A stretch of 64,000 nucleotides of DNA from Bradyrhizobium sp. NDS-1 (GTDB lineage Bacteria > Pseudomonadota > Alphaproteobacteria > Rhizobiales > Xanthobacteraceae): positions 7,363,501 through 7,427,500 of the forward strand of contig NZ_CP136628.1 of NCBI RefSeq assembly GCF_032918005.1. Reading direction: 5' to 3'. A program made the position numbers and the translations under genes. Below the pieces are notes generated by a model. The model saw only the letters and a list, made by a program, of their open reading frames with translations, was not told the origin of the DNA and ran no database searches. This document shows positions 26,309-35,365 of the stretch, piece after piece; positions within the stretch are counted from its first letter, which is position 1, and each line of letters opens with the position of its first letter.

Positions 26309-27745
26309 GTGACTTTCGTCGTGCGTCATGCGCTGTGGTCGGATGAGCAGAAGGACGCGGCGGCGCGCATGCGACGCATCGTCGAGGAGAAAAACCTCGA
26401 GGTCCTCCGCCTCGCCTTCCCCGACCAGCACGGCATCTTGCGCGGCAAGACCATCATCGCCTCGGAGGCAATCGCCGCGCTGGAGAGCGGCTGCTCCATC
26501 ACCACCACCATGCTCGCCAAGGACACCTCGCACCGCACGGTTTTTCCGGTGTTCACGTCAGGCGGCGGCTTCGGCATGAAGGAGATGGAGGGCGCGGCCG
26601 ACGTGCTGATGGTCGCCGATCCCACCACGTTTCGCGTCTTGCCCTGGGCGCCGACCACGGGCTGGGTGCTGTGCGATCTCTATTTCAGTGACGGCCGTCC
26701 GGTGCCGTTCGCTACGCGCTCGCTCTATCGCAAGGTGCTCGACGAGCTCGCCGGCCGCGGCCACGACTTCATCGCCGGCCTCGAGGTCGAGTTCCACATC
26801 TTTAGGCTCGACGACCCGCATATGCGGCCTGAGGATGCCGGCCAGCCCGGCACGCCGCCGTCGGTGAGCCTGCTCAGCCACGGCTATCAATATCTGACCG
26901 AGCAGCGCTTCGATCAGATGGAGCCGGTGCTGGAGATCTTGCGCCGTGACATCGTCGCGCTCGGCCTGCCCTTGCGCTCGGTCGAGGTCGAGTTCGGACC
27001 GAGCCAGTGCGAATTCACCTTCGCACCAAGGAAGGGCCTGGAGCCCGCCGACAACATGGTGCTGTTCCGCTCCGCCGTGAAGCAGATCGCGCGCCGCCAC
27101 GGCTATCACGCCACCTTCATGTGCCGGCCGAAGCTACCGAATGTGTTCGCGAGCGGCTGGCACCTGCATCAGTCCATCGTATCTCGTGCTACGGCTGAGA
27201 ATCAGTTCATGGCGAAGGACGGCGGCGAGCCGCTCAGCGCGTTCGGCCGCGCATATCTCGCCGGCCTGCTCGACCACGCCCGCGCCTCCACCGTGTTCAC
27301 GACGCCGACCATCAACGGCTACAAGCGCTACCGCTCCTATTCGCTGGCACCGGACCGCGCGATCTGGGGCCGCGATAATCGCGGCGTGATGATCCGCGTG
27401 CTCGGATCTGCCGGCGATGCCGCCACGCGCCTGGAAAATCGCATCGGCGAGCCCGCCGCCAATCCCTATCTCTACATGGCCTCGCAGATCCTCTCGGGCC
27501 TCGACGGCGTCGACCGCAAGCTCGATCCCGGCCCATCCGCCGACACGCCCTACGAGACCAAGGCGGCGCTGCTGCCGAAGAGCTTGCGCGATGCGGTCAG
27601 CGCGCTGAAGGACGACCCGTTCTTCCGCGAGAAGTTCGGACCTGAATTCGTCGACTACTACACCCACATCAAGAACGCCGAGATCGACCGCTTCCTGTCC
27701 GAGGTGACCGACTGGGAGCACCGCGAATATTTCGAGGTGTTTTGA
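26309..27745 (+). CDS. Glutamine synthetase family protein
   Basis: This 478-residue GS-fold enzyme starts at a GTG preceded by GAGGAG. The beta-grasp N-domain has LRLAFPDQHGILRGKTI. Catalytic segments are present: metal Glu in GLEVEFHIF and SVEVEFGPSQCEFTF, the ammonia/ATP region FASGWHLHQSI, Arg in RSYSLAPDRAIWG, and RLENRIGEPAANPYLYMA. It is a divergent type, not housekeeping GlnA, and resembles gamma-glutamyl-amine/amide synthetases. Its pairing with an aromatic oxygenase recalls aniline degradation, where a GS-like enzyme makes gamma-glutamylanilide before dioxygenation. That role is inference. Confidence 0.85.
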   Translation: MTFVVRHALWSDEQKDAAARMRRIVEEKNLEVLRLAFPDQHGILRGKTIIASEAIAALESGCSITTTMLAKDTSHRTVFPVFTSGGGFGMKEMEGAADVLMVADPTTFRVLPWAPTTGWVLCDLYFSDGRPVPFATRSLYRKVLDELAGRGHDFIAGLEVEFHIFRLDDPHMRPEDAGQPGTPPSVSLLSHGYQYLTEQRFDQMEPVLEILRRDIVALGLPLRSVEVEFGPSQCEFTFAPRKGLEPADNMVLFRSAVKQIARRHGYHATFMCRPKLPNVFASGWHLHQSIVSRATAENQFMAKDGGEPLSAFGRAYLAGLLDHARASTVFTTPTINGYKRYRSYSLAPDRAIWGRDNRGVMIRVLGSAGDAATRLENRIGEPAANPYLYMASQILSGLDGVDRKLDPGPSADTPYETKAALLPKSLRDAVSALKDDPFFREKFGPEFVDYYTHIKNAEIDRFLSEVTDWEHREYFEVF

Positions 27746-27902
27746 GGGGTAAACCTCTCACGCGGGCGTGAGGTGACTTCGTCCGGCCTGTTCCGACGAC
27801 ATCACTCCGCTTGTCAACGAAGCCGTTTTCCCTGCGCCTCGAAAACCGCTTGAAAGATACGTGGTCTAATTTGGCCCCCATGATCAACAGTGGAGTTCGA
27901 TC

Positions 27903-27989
27903 ATGTTGGGTCAATTGTTCAGTCTGATCTATCGCCTGTCCTGCCGGGCCACCCTCATCGAAATCGGCACACATCGGCTGGCGCGCTAG
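27903..27989 (+). CDS. Possible 28-residue small protein
   Basis: A short frame begins MLGQLFSLIYRLSCRATL and ends HRLAR, with GTGGAG 8 bp upstream of the ATG. The first half could form a short membrane helix. It lies in the 286-bp gap after the glutamine-synthetase-like gene, and no other signal is seen there. Coding status is uncertain because chance frames of this size are common. Confidence 0.3.
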   Translation: MLGQLFSLIYRLSCRATLIEIGTHRLAR

Positions 27990-28031
27990 CGGCCAAGCGA
28001 GCGGATTTAGGTCAGAGGGATTGACCGGATA

Positions 28032-28325
28032 ATGGGGATGGCCATGTGCAAGCTCATCCTGATTGCCGTTATGTCGCTGCTCGCAAGCCAGGCCTGTGCC
28101 GGTGGCTCGCGCAGCCTGAGCCTTGCGGCGAGCCCGCCGAATCAGCAGGCGACCGAGCAACCGGCAGCTGCGCAGCCGGCGACCACGCAAACGGCAACGA
28201 CGACGCCAGCTGCAACCGCGTCAGCCGCATCGAGCCCGGCCGCGACCAAGCCGAAGCGCCGTCAGCCGTCCACCGAAGCCCGCGTGATCCGCGAACTGCA
28301 CCACCGCCACGGAATCTATTGGTGA
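28032..28325 (+). CDS. Small secreted Ala/Thr/Pro-rich protein
   Basis: This 97-residue protein has a clear N-terminal signal sequence (MCKLILIAVMSLLASQACAGG), possibly starting at the internal Met. It continues with a low-complexity Gln/Ala/Thr/Pro tract (residues ~40-75) and a conserved-looking basic end, RRQPSTEARVIRELHHRHGIYW. The tail suggests a specific interaction and the middle a flexible linker. It is convergent with the siderophore receptor gene, with only 4 bp between stops. I do not recognise a family. Confidence 0.65.
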   Translation: MGMAMCKLILIAVMSLLASQACAGGSRSLSLAASPPNQQATEQPAAAQPATTQTATTTPAATASAASSPAATKPKRRQPSTEARVIRELHHRHGIYW

Positions 28326-28329
28326 TCGC

Positions 28330-30639
28330 TCACCAGCGATAGCCGAGCGTGGCGATGACGGTCAGCGGTGCGCCTCGGTAGCAATAGCCGACTTGGCACG
28401 TCGTGTAGTGCAGATTGAACAGGTTCTTGGCGTTGACCTGGAACGAGAGCCCCTTCAGCTCCCTCGCCGCCTGACCGAAATCATATTTCAACGCCGCATC
28501 GACCAGGGTCACCGAGCTGTTCTTGAACGTGTTCAGATCGTCGCCGTAGCTCCAGGACATGTGACGCGCGCCGCCACCGATGCTCAACCCAGCAAACGGG
28601 CCTGCCAGCGGCAGGGCATAGTTCGCCCACAGCGTCGCGGTATGGGGCGGATTGCCCGACGGAAACTTGCCGACCAGCGAGCTGTCGCCGGCCTGCCTGG
28701 TGACCATGTCGAGATAGGTGTACGACGAGGTGATGTCGAAACCGCCGCCGAGGCTCGCGAGCCCCTGCAATTCGAAGCCGCGGCTCTGGATCTCGCCGCG
28801 CTGGACCGTCACGCCCGTTCCCGTCGTCACCAGGCCGCCGTCCTGGGTCAGGTCGAACACCGCAGCGGTGATGAAGCTCCTCGTCCCCGGCGGCTGATAT
28901 TTGACGCCGATTTCGGTCTGCTTGCCGGTGGTCGGCTTGAAGAACGCGCCCGAGGGATCGACGCCGAGATTGGGAAAGAACGAGGTCGAATAGGCGACGT
29001 AGGGTGCGATTCCGGAATCGAACACGTAGGTCAGCCCGGCCCGGCCGCTATAGGCCTGTTCGGACTGCTGCTGCCGGGTCAACGCGAACAGATTCTCACC
29101 GGAGGTGCTGACCCAGTCGCTGCGGCCACTCAGAGTCAGGATCCAGCGATCGAGCCTGGCCTGGTCCTGGATGTAAACTCCGGACTGGGTTTGCCGCTGC
29201 CGCGTCGAGGACGAGATCGCGGGATCGGGAATCGATTCCGGCACGTAGGCCGGCGCGGCCAGATTGAGATCGGAGACGCCGAAGCCGAATCCCTGCTTGT
29301 CGGTGAACTTCGAGGAGGTGTAGTCGGTGCCGACCAGGAGCGTGTGCTGCACGGGCCCGGTTGCCAGCCTGGCCTCCATCTGGTTGTCCATGATGGCCGA
29401 TTGCAGCGTGTCGTGGACGTAGCCGGTATAGCGCGAGACGACATTGCCGACGGGCGCGCCGAGAAAGCCGACATAGCGGGTGACCGCGTCGACATCGACG
29501 TAGCGGAATTTCTGGCGAACGGTCACCGCGTTGTTGAAGGCATGCTCGAACAAATAGCCGATGCGTCCCTGTTCCTGATCGAGCGAATTGTAGGACGGGC
29601 TGCCGGTGAAGATGTCGGTGGTCGTGCCGGTTCCCGTAGAGTAGGTGAACATGGATCCCGGCGTCTTCGATTTCTGATAGGCGCCGAGAATCGTGAGGGT
29701 CGTCGACTGATCCGGTTTCCAGGTGACGGCGGGCGCGACGTAGACGCGATTGTCCTTGCCGCCGGGCACGAACACATCGGCATCGCGCACGACGCCGGTC
29801 AGCCGGTAGGAAAACTGACCGTTGGGATCGACCGGCCCTGACAGATCGAAATTGCCCTGCACGCGATCGCGGTCGCCAAACAGCGTCTGCACCTCGTGGA
29901 ACGGCTGGCTGGTCGGCAGCTTGCTCTGCAGGTCGATCAATCCGCCGGGCGAGCCGAGGCCGTAGAGCGCCGAACTCGGGCCGCGCACCACCGTGATGCT
30001 GTCGGCGCCATAAGGCTCGGTCTTGAACACGCCGAGACCGGCGCCGACCAGACGTAAGCCATCGAGATAGACGCCGTTATAGGTGATGTCGAAGCCGCGG
30101 ATCGCAATGGCGTCGAAGCGCGGATCGTAGCCGGAGGCATCGATGCGGACGCCCGGTTGGTAGCCGACGGCCTCCGTCAGCGTCTGCACGGCGCGATCGT
30201 TGAGCTCCTTGCGCGTCACGACCGAAATCGACTGCGGCGTCTCCAGCAACGGCGTATTCGTCTTCGTGCCCGCCGAGCTTCCGCTTGCAACATAGCTGTT
30301 CTCGCCCGACGCATTGGCAGGGCCGCCACCTGCCTCGCGCGTATCGGGGTTTCTGGCTTGGCCTGCTGCGGCATTGCGCGGCGGCGTGGCGCGGCCACGC
30401 TGCGATTGCGCGGCGCGCTGGGCAGATTGAGGCCGCGGACGCGCCTGGTTCGGCGCCTCGACCGTGACGGGAGGCAATGTCGCCGCGCTCGATCCCGAAT
30501 TGGTCCCGGAAACCTGTGCGAGCGACGGCGTCGCATGCAGCATCACGCCCAAACCGGCCGCCCCCAGGCCGGCCATGCCCCGGCCAGCCTTCAGCATTCG
30601 TTCCCAGCCGGGCATTTGCCCGTCGTTGCGCCTCATCAT
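28330..30639 (-). CDS. TonB-dependent siderophore receptor
   Basis: This 769-residue outer-membrane receptor has a signal region ending around LAQVSG. A long Ala/Arg/Pro-rich spacer follows, then a TonB-box/plug region with ETPQSISVVTRKELNDRAVQTL, AIAIRGFDITYNGVYLDG and VVRGPSSALYGLGSPGG. A 22-strand barrel follows and ends in the aromatic residue of VIATLGYRW. The sequence style is that of ferric hydroxamate/pyoverdine-type receptors (FhuA/FpvA family), so it probably imports a ferric siderophore made by other organisms. An AraC regulator gene lies 106 bp upstream on the same strand. Confidence 0.92.
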   Translation of the reverse strand: MMRRNDGQMPGWERMLKAGRGMAGLGAAGLGVMLHATPSLAQVSGTNSGSSAATLPPVTVEAPNQARPRPQSAQRAAQSQRGRATPPRNAAAGQARNPDTREAGGGPANASGENSYVASGSSAGTKTNTPLLETPQSISVVTRKELNDRAVQTLTEAVGYQPGVRIDASGYDPRFDAIAIRGFDITYNGVYLDGLRLVGAGLGVFKTEPYGADSITVVRGPSSALYGLGSPGGLIDLQSKLPTSQPFHEVQTLFGDRDRVQGNFDLSGPVDPNGQFSYRLTGVVRDADVFVPGGKDNRVYVAPAVTWKPDQSTTLTILGAYQKSKTPGSMFTYSTGTGTTTDIFTGSPSYNSLDQEQGRIGYLFEHAFNNAVTVRQKFRYVDVDAVTRYVGFLGAPVGNVVSRYTGYVHDTLQSAIMDNQMEARLATGPVQHTLLVGTDYTSSKFTDKQGFGFGVSDLNLAAPAYVPESIPDPAISSSTRQRQTQSGVYIQDQARLDRWILTLSGRSDWVSTSGENLFALTRQQQSEQAYSGRAGLTYVFDSGIAPYVAYSTSFFPNLGVDPSGAFFKPTTGKQTEIGVKYQPPGTRSFITAAVFDLTQDGGLVTTGTGVTVQRGEIQSRGFELQGLASLGGGFDITSSYTYLDMVTRQAGDSSLVGKFPSGNPPHTATLWANYALPLAGPFAGLSIGGGARHMSWSYGDDLNTFKNSSVTLVDAALKYDFGQAARELKGLSFQVNAKNLFNLHYTTCQVGYCYRGAPLTVIATLGYRW

Positions 30640-30745
30640 CTTCCCCGAGTTCCGTAGTTTGATACCCGGGAGTAATCAGATCGAGACGCTCACCGCCTTT
30701 GCGCACGCGCAAATCACCTTTGATCGCGCGTGGAGGCTTTCGAGT

Positions 30746-31630
30746 TTACTGACAGCTCTTCGGCGAATGGCCGAAACGCCTGCGGAAGGCCGTCGCGAAA
30801 TTGGCGGGATGGGCATAGCCGACCCGATAGGCCGCTTCGGTCACGGACAAGCGCTGATGAATCAAAAGGGCACGTGCAGCATCGAGCCGCTGCGCCCGCA
30901 AATAGTCGATCGCGCTTGCGCCATACGCGATCTGGAATTTCTGGTTGAAGGACCTGCGGCTCAATCCTGCGCTCCGCGCCAGCTCGTCGATGCTCCAGGG
31001 ATAGGCGAGATCGGCATCCATCCGCTCCTTGACCGATTGCAACCGCATCCGTTGGAGGTCGGCAGCCGGGTCGAGCGCGATCCGACCGCGCTCACTGAAC
31101 AAGGCGTGGACGATGATCTCGGCGGCGTGCGCCGACAGCAACAATTGGCCGGCGTTTCCCGCGACCGGCGGCGAGAACATTTCTGCCGCGACGGCCTCGA
31201 TGCGCGGCGATGCCGTCGAAGGGACGACGGCCGTGCCTGCCCCGTCGTTTTTGAACAGCGCCTCAAACTCGTCGCCGAGTCCAAGCTCAAAGATGGAGGC
31301 CCGGGGAACAGCAAGACCGATGGCAGAACGATCGCCAGGGCATACCGCGCGCCTGACGGTGCAGTCTTCGCGCACGGCAATTGCCGTCATTTGCCTTTCA
31401 CCGCTGACTGCGCGCGCCAGAATGCCACGGCCGGCGCTGTCGTCGAATGCCACGGAGATGAACAGGCCCGAAGCTGCGATCGCACGGCCGCCCGCGTCGG
31501 CGCGAAACTCGCCCCTGACAAAGACGCAGCCCGGAAAATCCAGCCATTGGCCCGCTGTCGAAGCGTCGGGCTGTGCGGAACCCATGTCGTCCTGAGGCCG
31601 TCCGACAATTTGCTCGTAGAAGTCCCGCAT
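30746..31630 (-). CDS. AraC family regulator of the siderophore receptor (PchR-like)
   Basis: This 294-residue protein has a variable N-terminal domain and a C-terminal double helix-turn-helix. Readable segments are WSIDELARSAGLSRRSFNQKF and VTEAAYRVGYAHPANFATAFRRRFGHSPK. The NFATAFRRRFG pattern and location directly upstream of a TonB receptor match PchR-type activators that respond to ferric siderophores. I took the start at MRDFYEQIVGR (31630), since 16 upstream in-frame codons are strongly basic. Confidence 0.87.
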   Translation of the reverse strand: MRDFYEQIVGRPQDDMGSAQPDASTAGQWLDFPGCVFVRGEFRADAGGRAIAASGLFISVAFDDSAGRGILARAVSGERQMTAIAVREDCTVRRAVCPGDRSAIGLAVPRASIFELGLGDEFEALFKNDGAGTAVVPSTASPRIEAVAAEMFSPPVAGNAGQLLLSAHAAEIIVHALFSERGRIALDPAADLQRMRLQSVKERMDADLAYPWSIDELARSAGLSRRSFNQKFQIAYGASAIDYLRAQRLDAARALLIHQRLSVTEAAYRVGYAHPANFATAFRRRFGHSPKSCQ

Positions 31631-31768
31631 CGAATTCCGCTTGCGCAGCGGCCTCTTTGACGGCTGACGTCGCCGCACTCAAGAGTGAAGCGCGCAGTTT
31701 GGAGGATTTCGAAACTGGATTTGCTCGAAGAGGCTGTGCGGCTTGCGCGCGATGGAGCGGCGAACGCG

Positions 31769-32482
31769 TCAGATGCCCAGATATTTGTGCTGGAGATCCG
31801 GTTCCGCCATCAGCTCGTCGGAGGTGCCGCTCCACACCGTCCTGCCGCGCTCGATGATGGTGTGGCGATCGCAGATGCGCGCGAGGTGGTCGACGTTCTT
31901 GTCGACGACCAGGATCGACTGGCCCCGGCTCTTGAGCAGCGACAGGCAGTTCCAGATTTCTTCGCGGATCAGCGGCGCGAGGCCCTCGGTCGCTTCGTCC
32001 AGAATCAGGAGCTTCGGGTTGGTCATCAGGGCGCGTCCGATCGCGAGCATCTGCTGCTCGCCGCCGGAGAGCTGGTTGCCCATGTTGGCCGCGCGCTCGG
32101 CGAGGCGCGGGAACAGCACATAGATCGCGGCCAGCGTCCAGGGATTGGGGCTGCCGAAACGATCGGCCGCGGCCGCGACCAGATTTTCGCGCACGGTGAG
32201 GTTCGGGAAGATCTGACGTCCCTCGGGGACCAGGCCGACGCCGAGTTTTGCAATTCTGTAGGACGGAAGCTGCCTGACCTCGGCACCCGCGAAACGGATG
32301 CTGCCGGCGCGCGCCGGCGTCAAGCCCATGATGGAGCGGATGGTCGTGGTCTTGCCCATGCCGTTGCGGCCCATCAGCGAGACCATCTCGCCCGGCCTGA
32401 TCGACAGCGACAGGCCGAACAGCACCTGGGACACGCCGTAGCAGGTTTCGATGCCTTCGACGTCGAGCAGCGTGTCAGCCAT
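31769..32482 (-). CDS. HAAT ABC transporter ATP-binding protein LivF type
   Basis: This 237-residue ABC ATPase has Walker A LMGRNGMGKTTT, signature QLSGGEQQMLAIGRAL, Walker B LLILDEATEGLAP and switch region VVDKNVDHLARICDRHTI. It is the last gene of the reverse livHMGF operon and overlaps the LivG-type gene by 8 bp. The predicted substrate is an aromatic acid (probably benzoate) rather than an amino acid, judged from the BoxR-like site upstream of the operon. Confidence 0.92.
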   Translation of the reverse strand: MADTLLDVEGIETCYGVSQVLFGLSLSIRPGEMVSLMGRNGMGKTTTIRSIMGLTPARAGSIRFAGAEVRQLPSYRIAKLGVGLVPEGRQIFPNLTVRENLVAAAADRFGSPNPWTLAAIYVLFPRLAERAANMGNQLSGGEQQMLAIGRALMTNPKLLILDEATEGLAPLIREEIWNCLSLLKSRGQSILVVDKNVDHLARICDRHTIIERGRTVWSGTSDELMAEPDLQHKYLGI

Positions 32483-33242
32483 GATGCGTCACCACGTGCT
32501 GATCGCCGAGATAGGCGCGCTTGACGTCCTCGTTCTGGCGGATCGCGGCGGGATCGCCCGAGGCGATGACGCGGCCATAGACCAGCACCGAGATGCGGTC
32601 GGCCAGCGCGAACACCGCCGCCATGTCGTGCTCGACAAGCACGATCGACACTTCCTTCCGCAGCTCCTGGAGCAGCTTCACCATGCGCTGGGATTCGGTA
32701 ACACCCAAGCCGGCCATCGGCTCATCCAGCAGCAGCAGTTTCGGCTTGCTCGCGAGCGCGACCGCGAGCTCGAGTTCGCGACGCTCGCCATGGCTGAGCC
32801 TGGACACCACGACATCCGCGCGATGCAACAGGCCGACGCGATCGAGCGCGGCATGCGCGGCGTCGCGCAAACCTTTCTCCTTGCGCGCATTGGCGAAGAA
32901 GCGGAACGAGGTGCCGGCATGCGCCTGGGCTGCGAGCGCGACGTTGTCCGCGGCGGTGAAGTCGAGCAGCAACGAGGTGATCTGGAACGAACGCGCAAGG
33001 CCCAGCGCGCAGCGGCGATAGGCCGGCAGGTAGGTGATGTCGCGCCCGGCCAGCGAGACGCTGCCGGAATGCGGCTCGAGGTGCCCGGTGAGCTGGCTGA
33101 TCAGCGTGGTCTTGCCGGCCCCGTTCGGGCCGATGATGGCGTGCAGCTCGCCGCTGGCGACGTCGAGCGAGACGTTGTCGGTTGCGATGATGCCGCCGAA
33201 GCGGCGCACCAGCTTTTCGACGCGGAGCAGGGGTTCAGCCAC
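32475..33242 (-). CDS. HAAT ABC transporter ATP-binding protein LivG type
   Basis: This 255-residue ABC ATPase has Walker A IGPNGAGKTTLIS, signature RLSHGERRELELAVAL (atypical His-Gly in place of Gly-Gly), Walker B LLLLDEPMAGLG and the switch His in VLVEHDMAAVFALAD. The LARSFQITSLLLDFTAADNVAL stretch is typical of LivG. It overlaps livM by 8 bp and the LivF-type gene by 8 bp, so it belongs to one operon. Confidence 0.92.
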   Translation of the reverse strand: MAEPLLRVEKLVRRFGGIIATDNVSLDVASGELHAIIGPNGAGKTTLISQLTGHLEPHSGSVSLAGRDITYLPAYRRCALGLARSFQITSLLLDFTAADNVALAAQAHAGTSFRFFANARKEKGLRDAAHAALDRVGLLHRADVVVSRLSHGERRELELAVALASKPKLLLLDEPMAGLGVTESQRMVKLLQELRKEVSIVLVEHDMAAVFALADRISVLVYGRVIASGDPAAIRQNEDVKRAYLGDQHVVTHHG

Positions 33243-34179
33243 GGCCGGCCCTCCCGAGCATGCCCATGATGCCGCCGCGACCGAAAAGCACGATCAGCAG
33301 CAGCAGCGGGCCCATGATCAGCGCCCAATATTCGGTGATCTGCGACAGGAACTCTTCCAGCAGCAGGAACACGACCGAGCCCATGACCGGGCCGAACAGC
33401 GTGCCCATGCCGCCCAGGATCACCATGACCATGAGATCACCGGAGCGGGTCCAGTACATCACGGCCGGGCTGACGAAATCGGTGTTGTTGGCGAGCAGCG
33501 CGCCGGCGAGCCCGCACATGGTGCCCGAGATCACGAAGCAGACGAGCTGGTAGCGCTTGGCGGGGAAGCCGATCGCCTGCATGCGCTGCTCGTTGGAGCG
33601 CAGGCCCTGCACGACGAGGCCGAAGCGCGAATTGACGATGCGCCAGATCAGGAAGATGACGGCGAGCAGGCAGGCGAGGCAGAGATAATAGAACTGCGTG
33701 CGGTTGCCGAGATCGATCAGCCCGGAGAAGTCGCTGCGCTTGTAGACGGTGAGACCATCGTCGCCGCCGTAACGCGCGAGGCCCGAGGCGACGTAATAGG
33801 CCATCTGGGCGAAGGCCAATGTGATCATGATGAAATAGACGCCGCGGGTGCGAAGGGAGAGCGCACCGATCACGAGCGCGTAGATCGCGGAAGCCGCGAG
33901 CGCGACCGGGAACTGGATGAAGCCGCTCCCTACGCCTTCCTGCGCGAGCATGCCGACCGCATAACCGCCGATGCCGAGATAGGCGGCGTGGCCAAAGCTC
34001 ATCATGCCGCCGAAGCCCATGATGAGATTGAGGCTCGCGGCCGCCAGGGCCAGGATGATGATGCGGGTGAACAGCGTCAGGATGAAGATGTTGCCCGACA
34101 TTTGCGAATAGAGCGGCAGCAGCACGAGGCCCGCCAGCACCAGGACCGTGACGGCCTTGCTCACCGTGAAAGCCTTCAT
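33235..34179 (-). CDS. HAAT ABC transporter permease LivM type
   Basis: This 314-residue permease has about nine hydrophobic segments. It starts MKAFTVSKAVTVLVLAGLVL. The LivM core is ASLNLIMGFGGMMSFGHAAYLGIGGY, followed by TLAFAQMAYYVASGLARYGGDDGL and VILGGMGTLFGPVMGSVVFLLLEE. The start is fixed by an ATGA overlap with the end of livH. It works with the LivH-type permease to move substrate across the inner membrane. Confidence 0.92.
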   Translation of the reverse strand: MKAFTVSKAVTVLVLAGLVLLPLYSQMSGNIFILTLFTRIIILALAAASLNLIMGFGGMMSFGHAAYLGIGGYAVGMLAQEGVGSGFIQFPVALAASAIYALVIGALSLRTRGVYFIMITLAFAQMAYYVASGLARYGGDDGLTVYKRSDFSGLIDLGNRTQFYYLCLACLLAVIFLIWRIVNSRFGLVVQGLRSNEQRMQAIGFPAKRYQLVCFVISGTMCGLAGALLANNTDFVSPAVMYWTRSGDLMVMVILGGMGTLFGPVMGSVVFLLLEEFLSQITEYWALIMGPLLLLIVLFGRGGIMGMLGRAGRG

Positions 34180-35096
34180 CGACGGTTGGCCGGAAACAGC
34201 CCCTCCGGCCGAACCACCAGCACGATCGCCATGAGGAGATAGATCAGCATGGACGACAGCGCGGGCGCGGCGGTGGAGGCAGCGGCGCCGCTCAGCACCT
34301 GCCGCAGCAGATTGGGCAGGAAGGCGCGGCCGAGCGTGTCGATCATGCCGACGAAGATCGCGGCGAGGAAGGCGCCACGGATCGAGCCGATGCCGCCGAT
34401 CACGATGATGACGAAGGCGAGGATCAGGATGTTCTCGCCCATGCCGATCTGCACGGTGAGGATCGGCGCCTGCATCAGCCCGGCAAGGCCGGCGAGCGCG
34501 GCGCCAAGCCCGAACACCAGCGTGTAGAGCAGCTTGATGTTGATGCCGAGCGCGCCGATCATCTCGCGGTTGGAGGCGCCGGCCCGGATCAACATGCCGA
34601 TGCGGGTGCGCATCACGCCGAGATAGAGCAGCAGCGCGACCAGCAGCGCGACGACGATGATGGCAAGGCGATAGGCGGGATAATGGATGCCGGGCAGGAT
34701 CGGCACCGGCACGGTGAGCCAGGCCGGCAGCGGCAGCGCCAGGCCCGCCGGGCCCCAGATCAACCGCACGGCCTCGTTGAAGAACAGGATCAGGCCGAAG
34801 GTCGCGAGCACGTGGTCGAGATGGTCGCGGCCGTAGAGATGCCGCAGTGCCGACACTTCGAGCACGATGCCGAGCACGAGCGTGGCCCCTAGCGCCATCA
34901 GCGCACCGAGCAGGAAGCTGCCGGTCCACGCCGCGAAGGTCGCGGCGAAATAGGCGCCCATCATGTAGAGCGAGCCGTGCGCGAGGTTGACGAGATCCAT
35001 GATCCCGAACACCAGCGTCAAGCCGGCTGCGAGCAGGAACAGCAGCAGGCCGAACTGCAATCCGTTCAGGAACTGTTCGACGACGAGCAGCATCAA
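34176..35096 (-). CDS. HAAT ABC transporter permease LivH type
   Basis: This 306-residue permease is the first gene of the operon. The N-terminal FLNGLQFGLLLFLLAAGLTLVFGIMDLVNLAHGSLYM and the EAA-like VFGLGAALAGLAGLMQAPI (given in part) are typical of LivH. The C-terminus VYLLMAIVLVVRPEGLFP-type ending is present. No periplasmic binding protein gene is adjacent. The upstream region holds a TGCA-N6-TGCA palindrome 140 bp before the start. Confidence 0.92.
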   Translation of the reverse strand: MMLLVVEQFLNGLQFGLLLFLLAAGLTLVFGIMDLVNLAHGSLYMMGAYFAATFAAWTGSFLLGALMALGATLVLGIVLEVSALRHLYGRDHLDHVLATFGLILFFNEAVRLIWGPAGLALPLPAWLTVPVPILPGIHYPAYRLAIIVVALLVALLLYLGVMRTRIGMLIRAGASNREMIGALGINIKLLYTLVFGLGAALAGLAGLMQAPILTVQIGMGENILILAFVIIVIGGIGSIRGAFLAAIFVGMIDTLGRAFLPNLLRQVLSGAAASTAAPALSSMLIYLLMAIVLVVRPEGLFPANRR

Positions 35097-35236
35097 GACT
35101 CTTTCAGGCGCACGCGGTGTCGCGCCGATGTTCGAGCACGGTCGCCATCAGTGAAAGAGCTCCCCCTGCCTGTTCAAGGCGGAAAAATGGGTAATGGCAG
35201 TATCGTTCCGAGGCAAGAGCGATTCGACATTCAACA

Positions 35237-35250
35237 TGCACTTTGTTGCA
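35237..35250. promoter_or_regulatory. TGCA-N6-TGCA site upstream of livHMGF
   Basis: ATGCA-CTTTGT-TGCAT is a palindrome with exactly the spacing of the boxC site at 17210-17223. It sits in the 293-bp gap between livH and the small gene at 35390, about 140 bp upstream of the livH start. It suggests BoxR control of this transporter. The remaining gap contains a second TGCAATGCA at about 35279 and the hairpin at 35335-35365. Confidence 0.55.
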
Positions 35251-35334
35251 TCCCGGCGCAGGCGAGCCGAAACCTGCCCTGCAATGCAAAAAGGTTGCCG
35301 CGCGACATGGGTCAAGCTGCCGCACCCAAACGAT

Positions 35335-35365
35335 CACCCTCCCCCGGGCGGGCCGAGGGAGGGTG
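35335..35365 (-). terminator. Hairpin after the luxRI operon
   Basis: The inverted repeat CACCCTCCC and GGGAGGGTG has a 13-nt loop. It lies 24 bp beyond the stop of the small gene that ends the luxR-luxI transcript and is a plausible terminator for it. No T-run is visible. It shares arm sequence with the intergenic repeats of family B. Confidence 0.4.

Noticed and set aside
30464-31660. A 398-codon plus-strand frame opposite the AraC regulator
   Set aside because: The AraC HTH on the minus strand is convincing; this frame has no domain.
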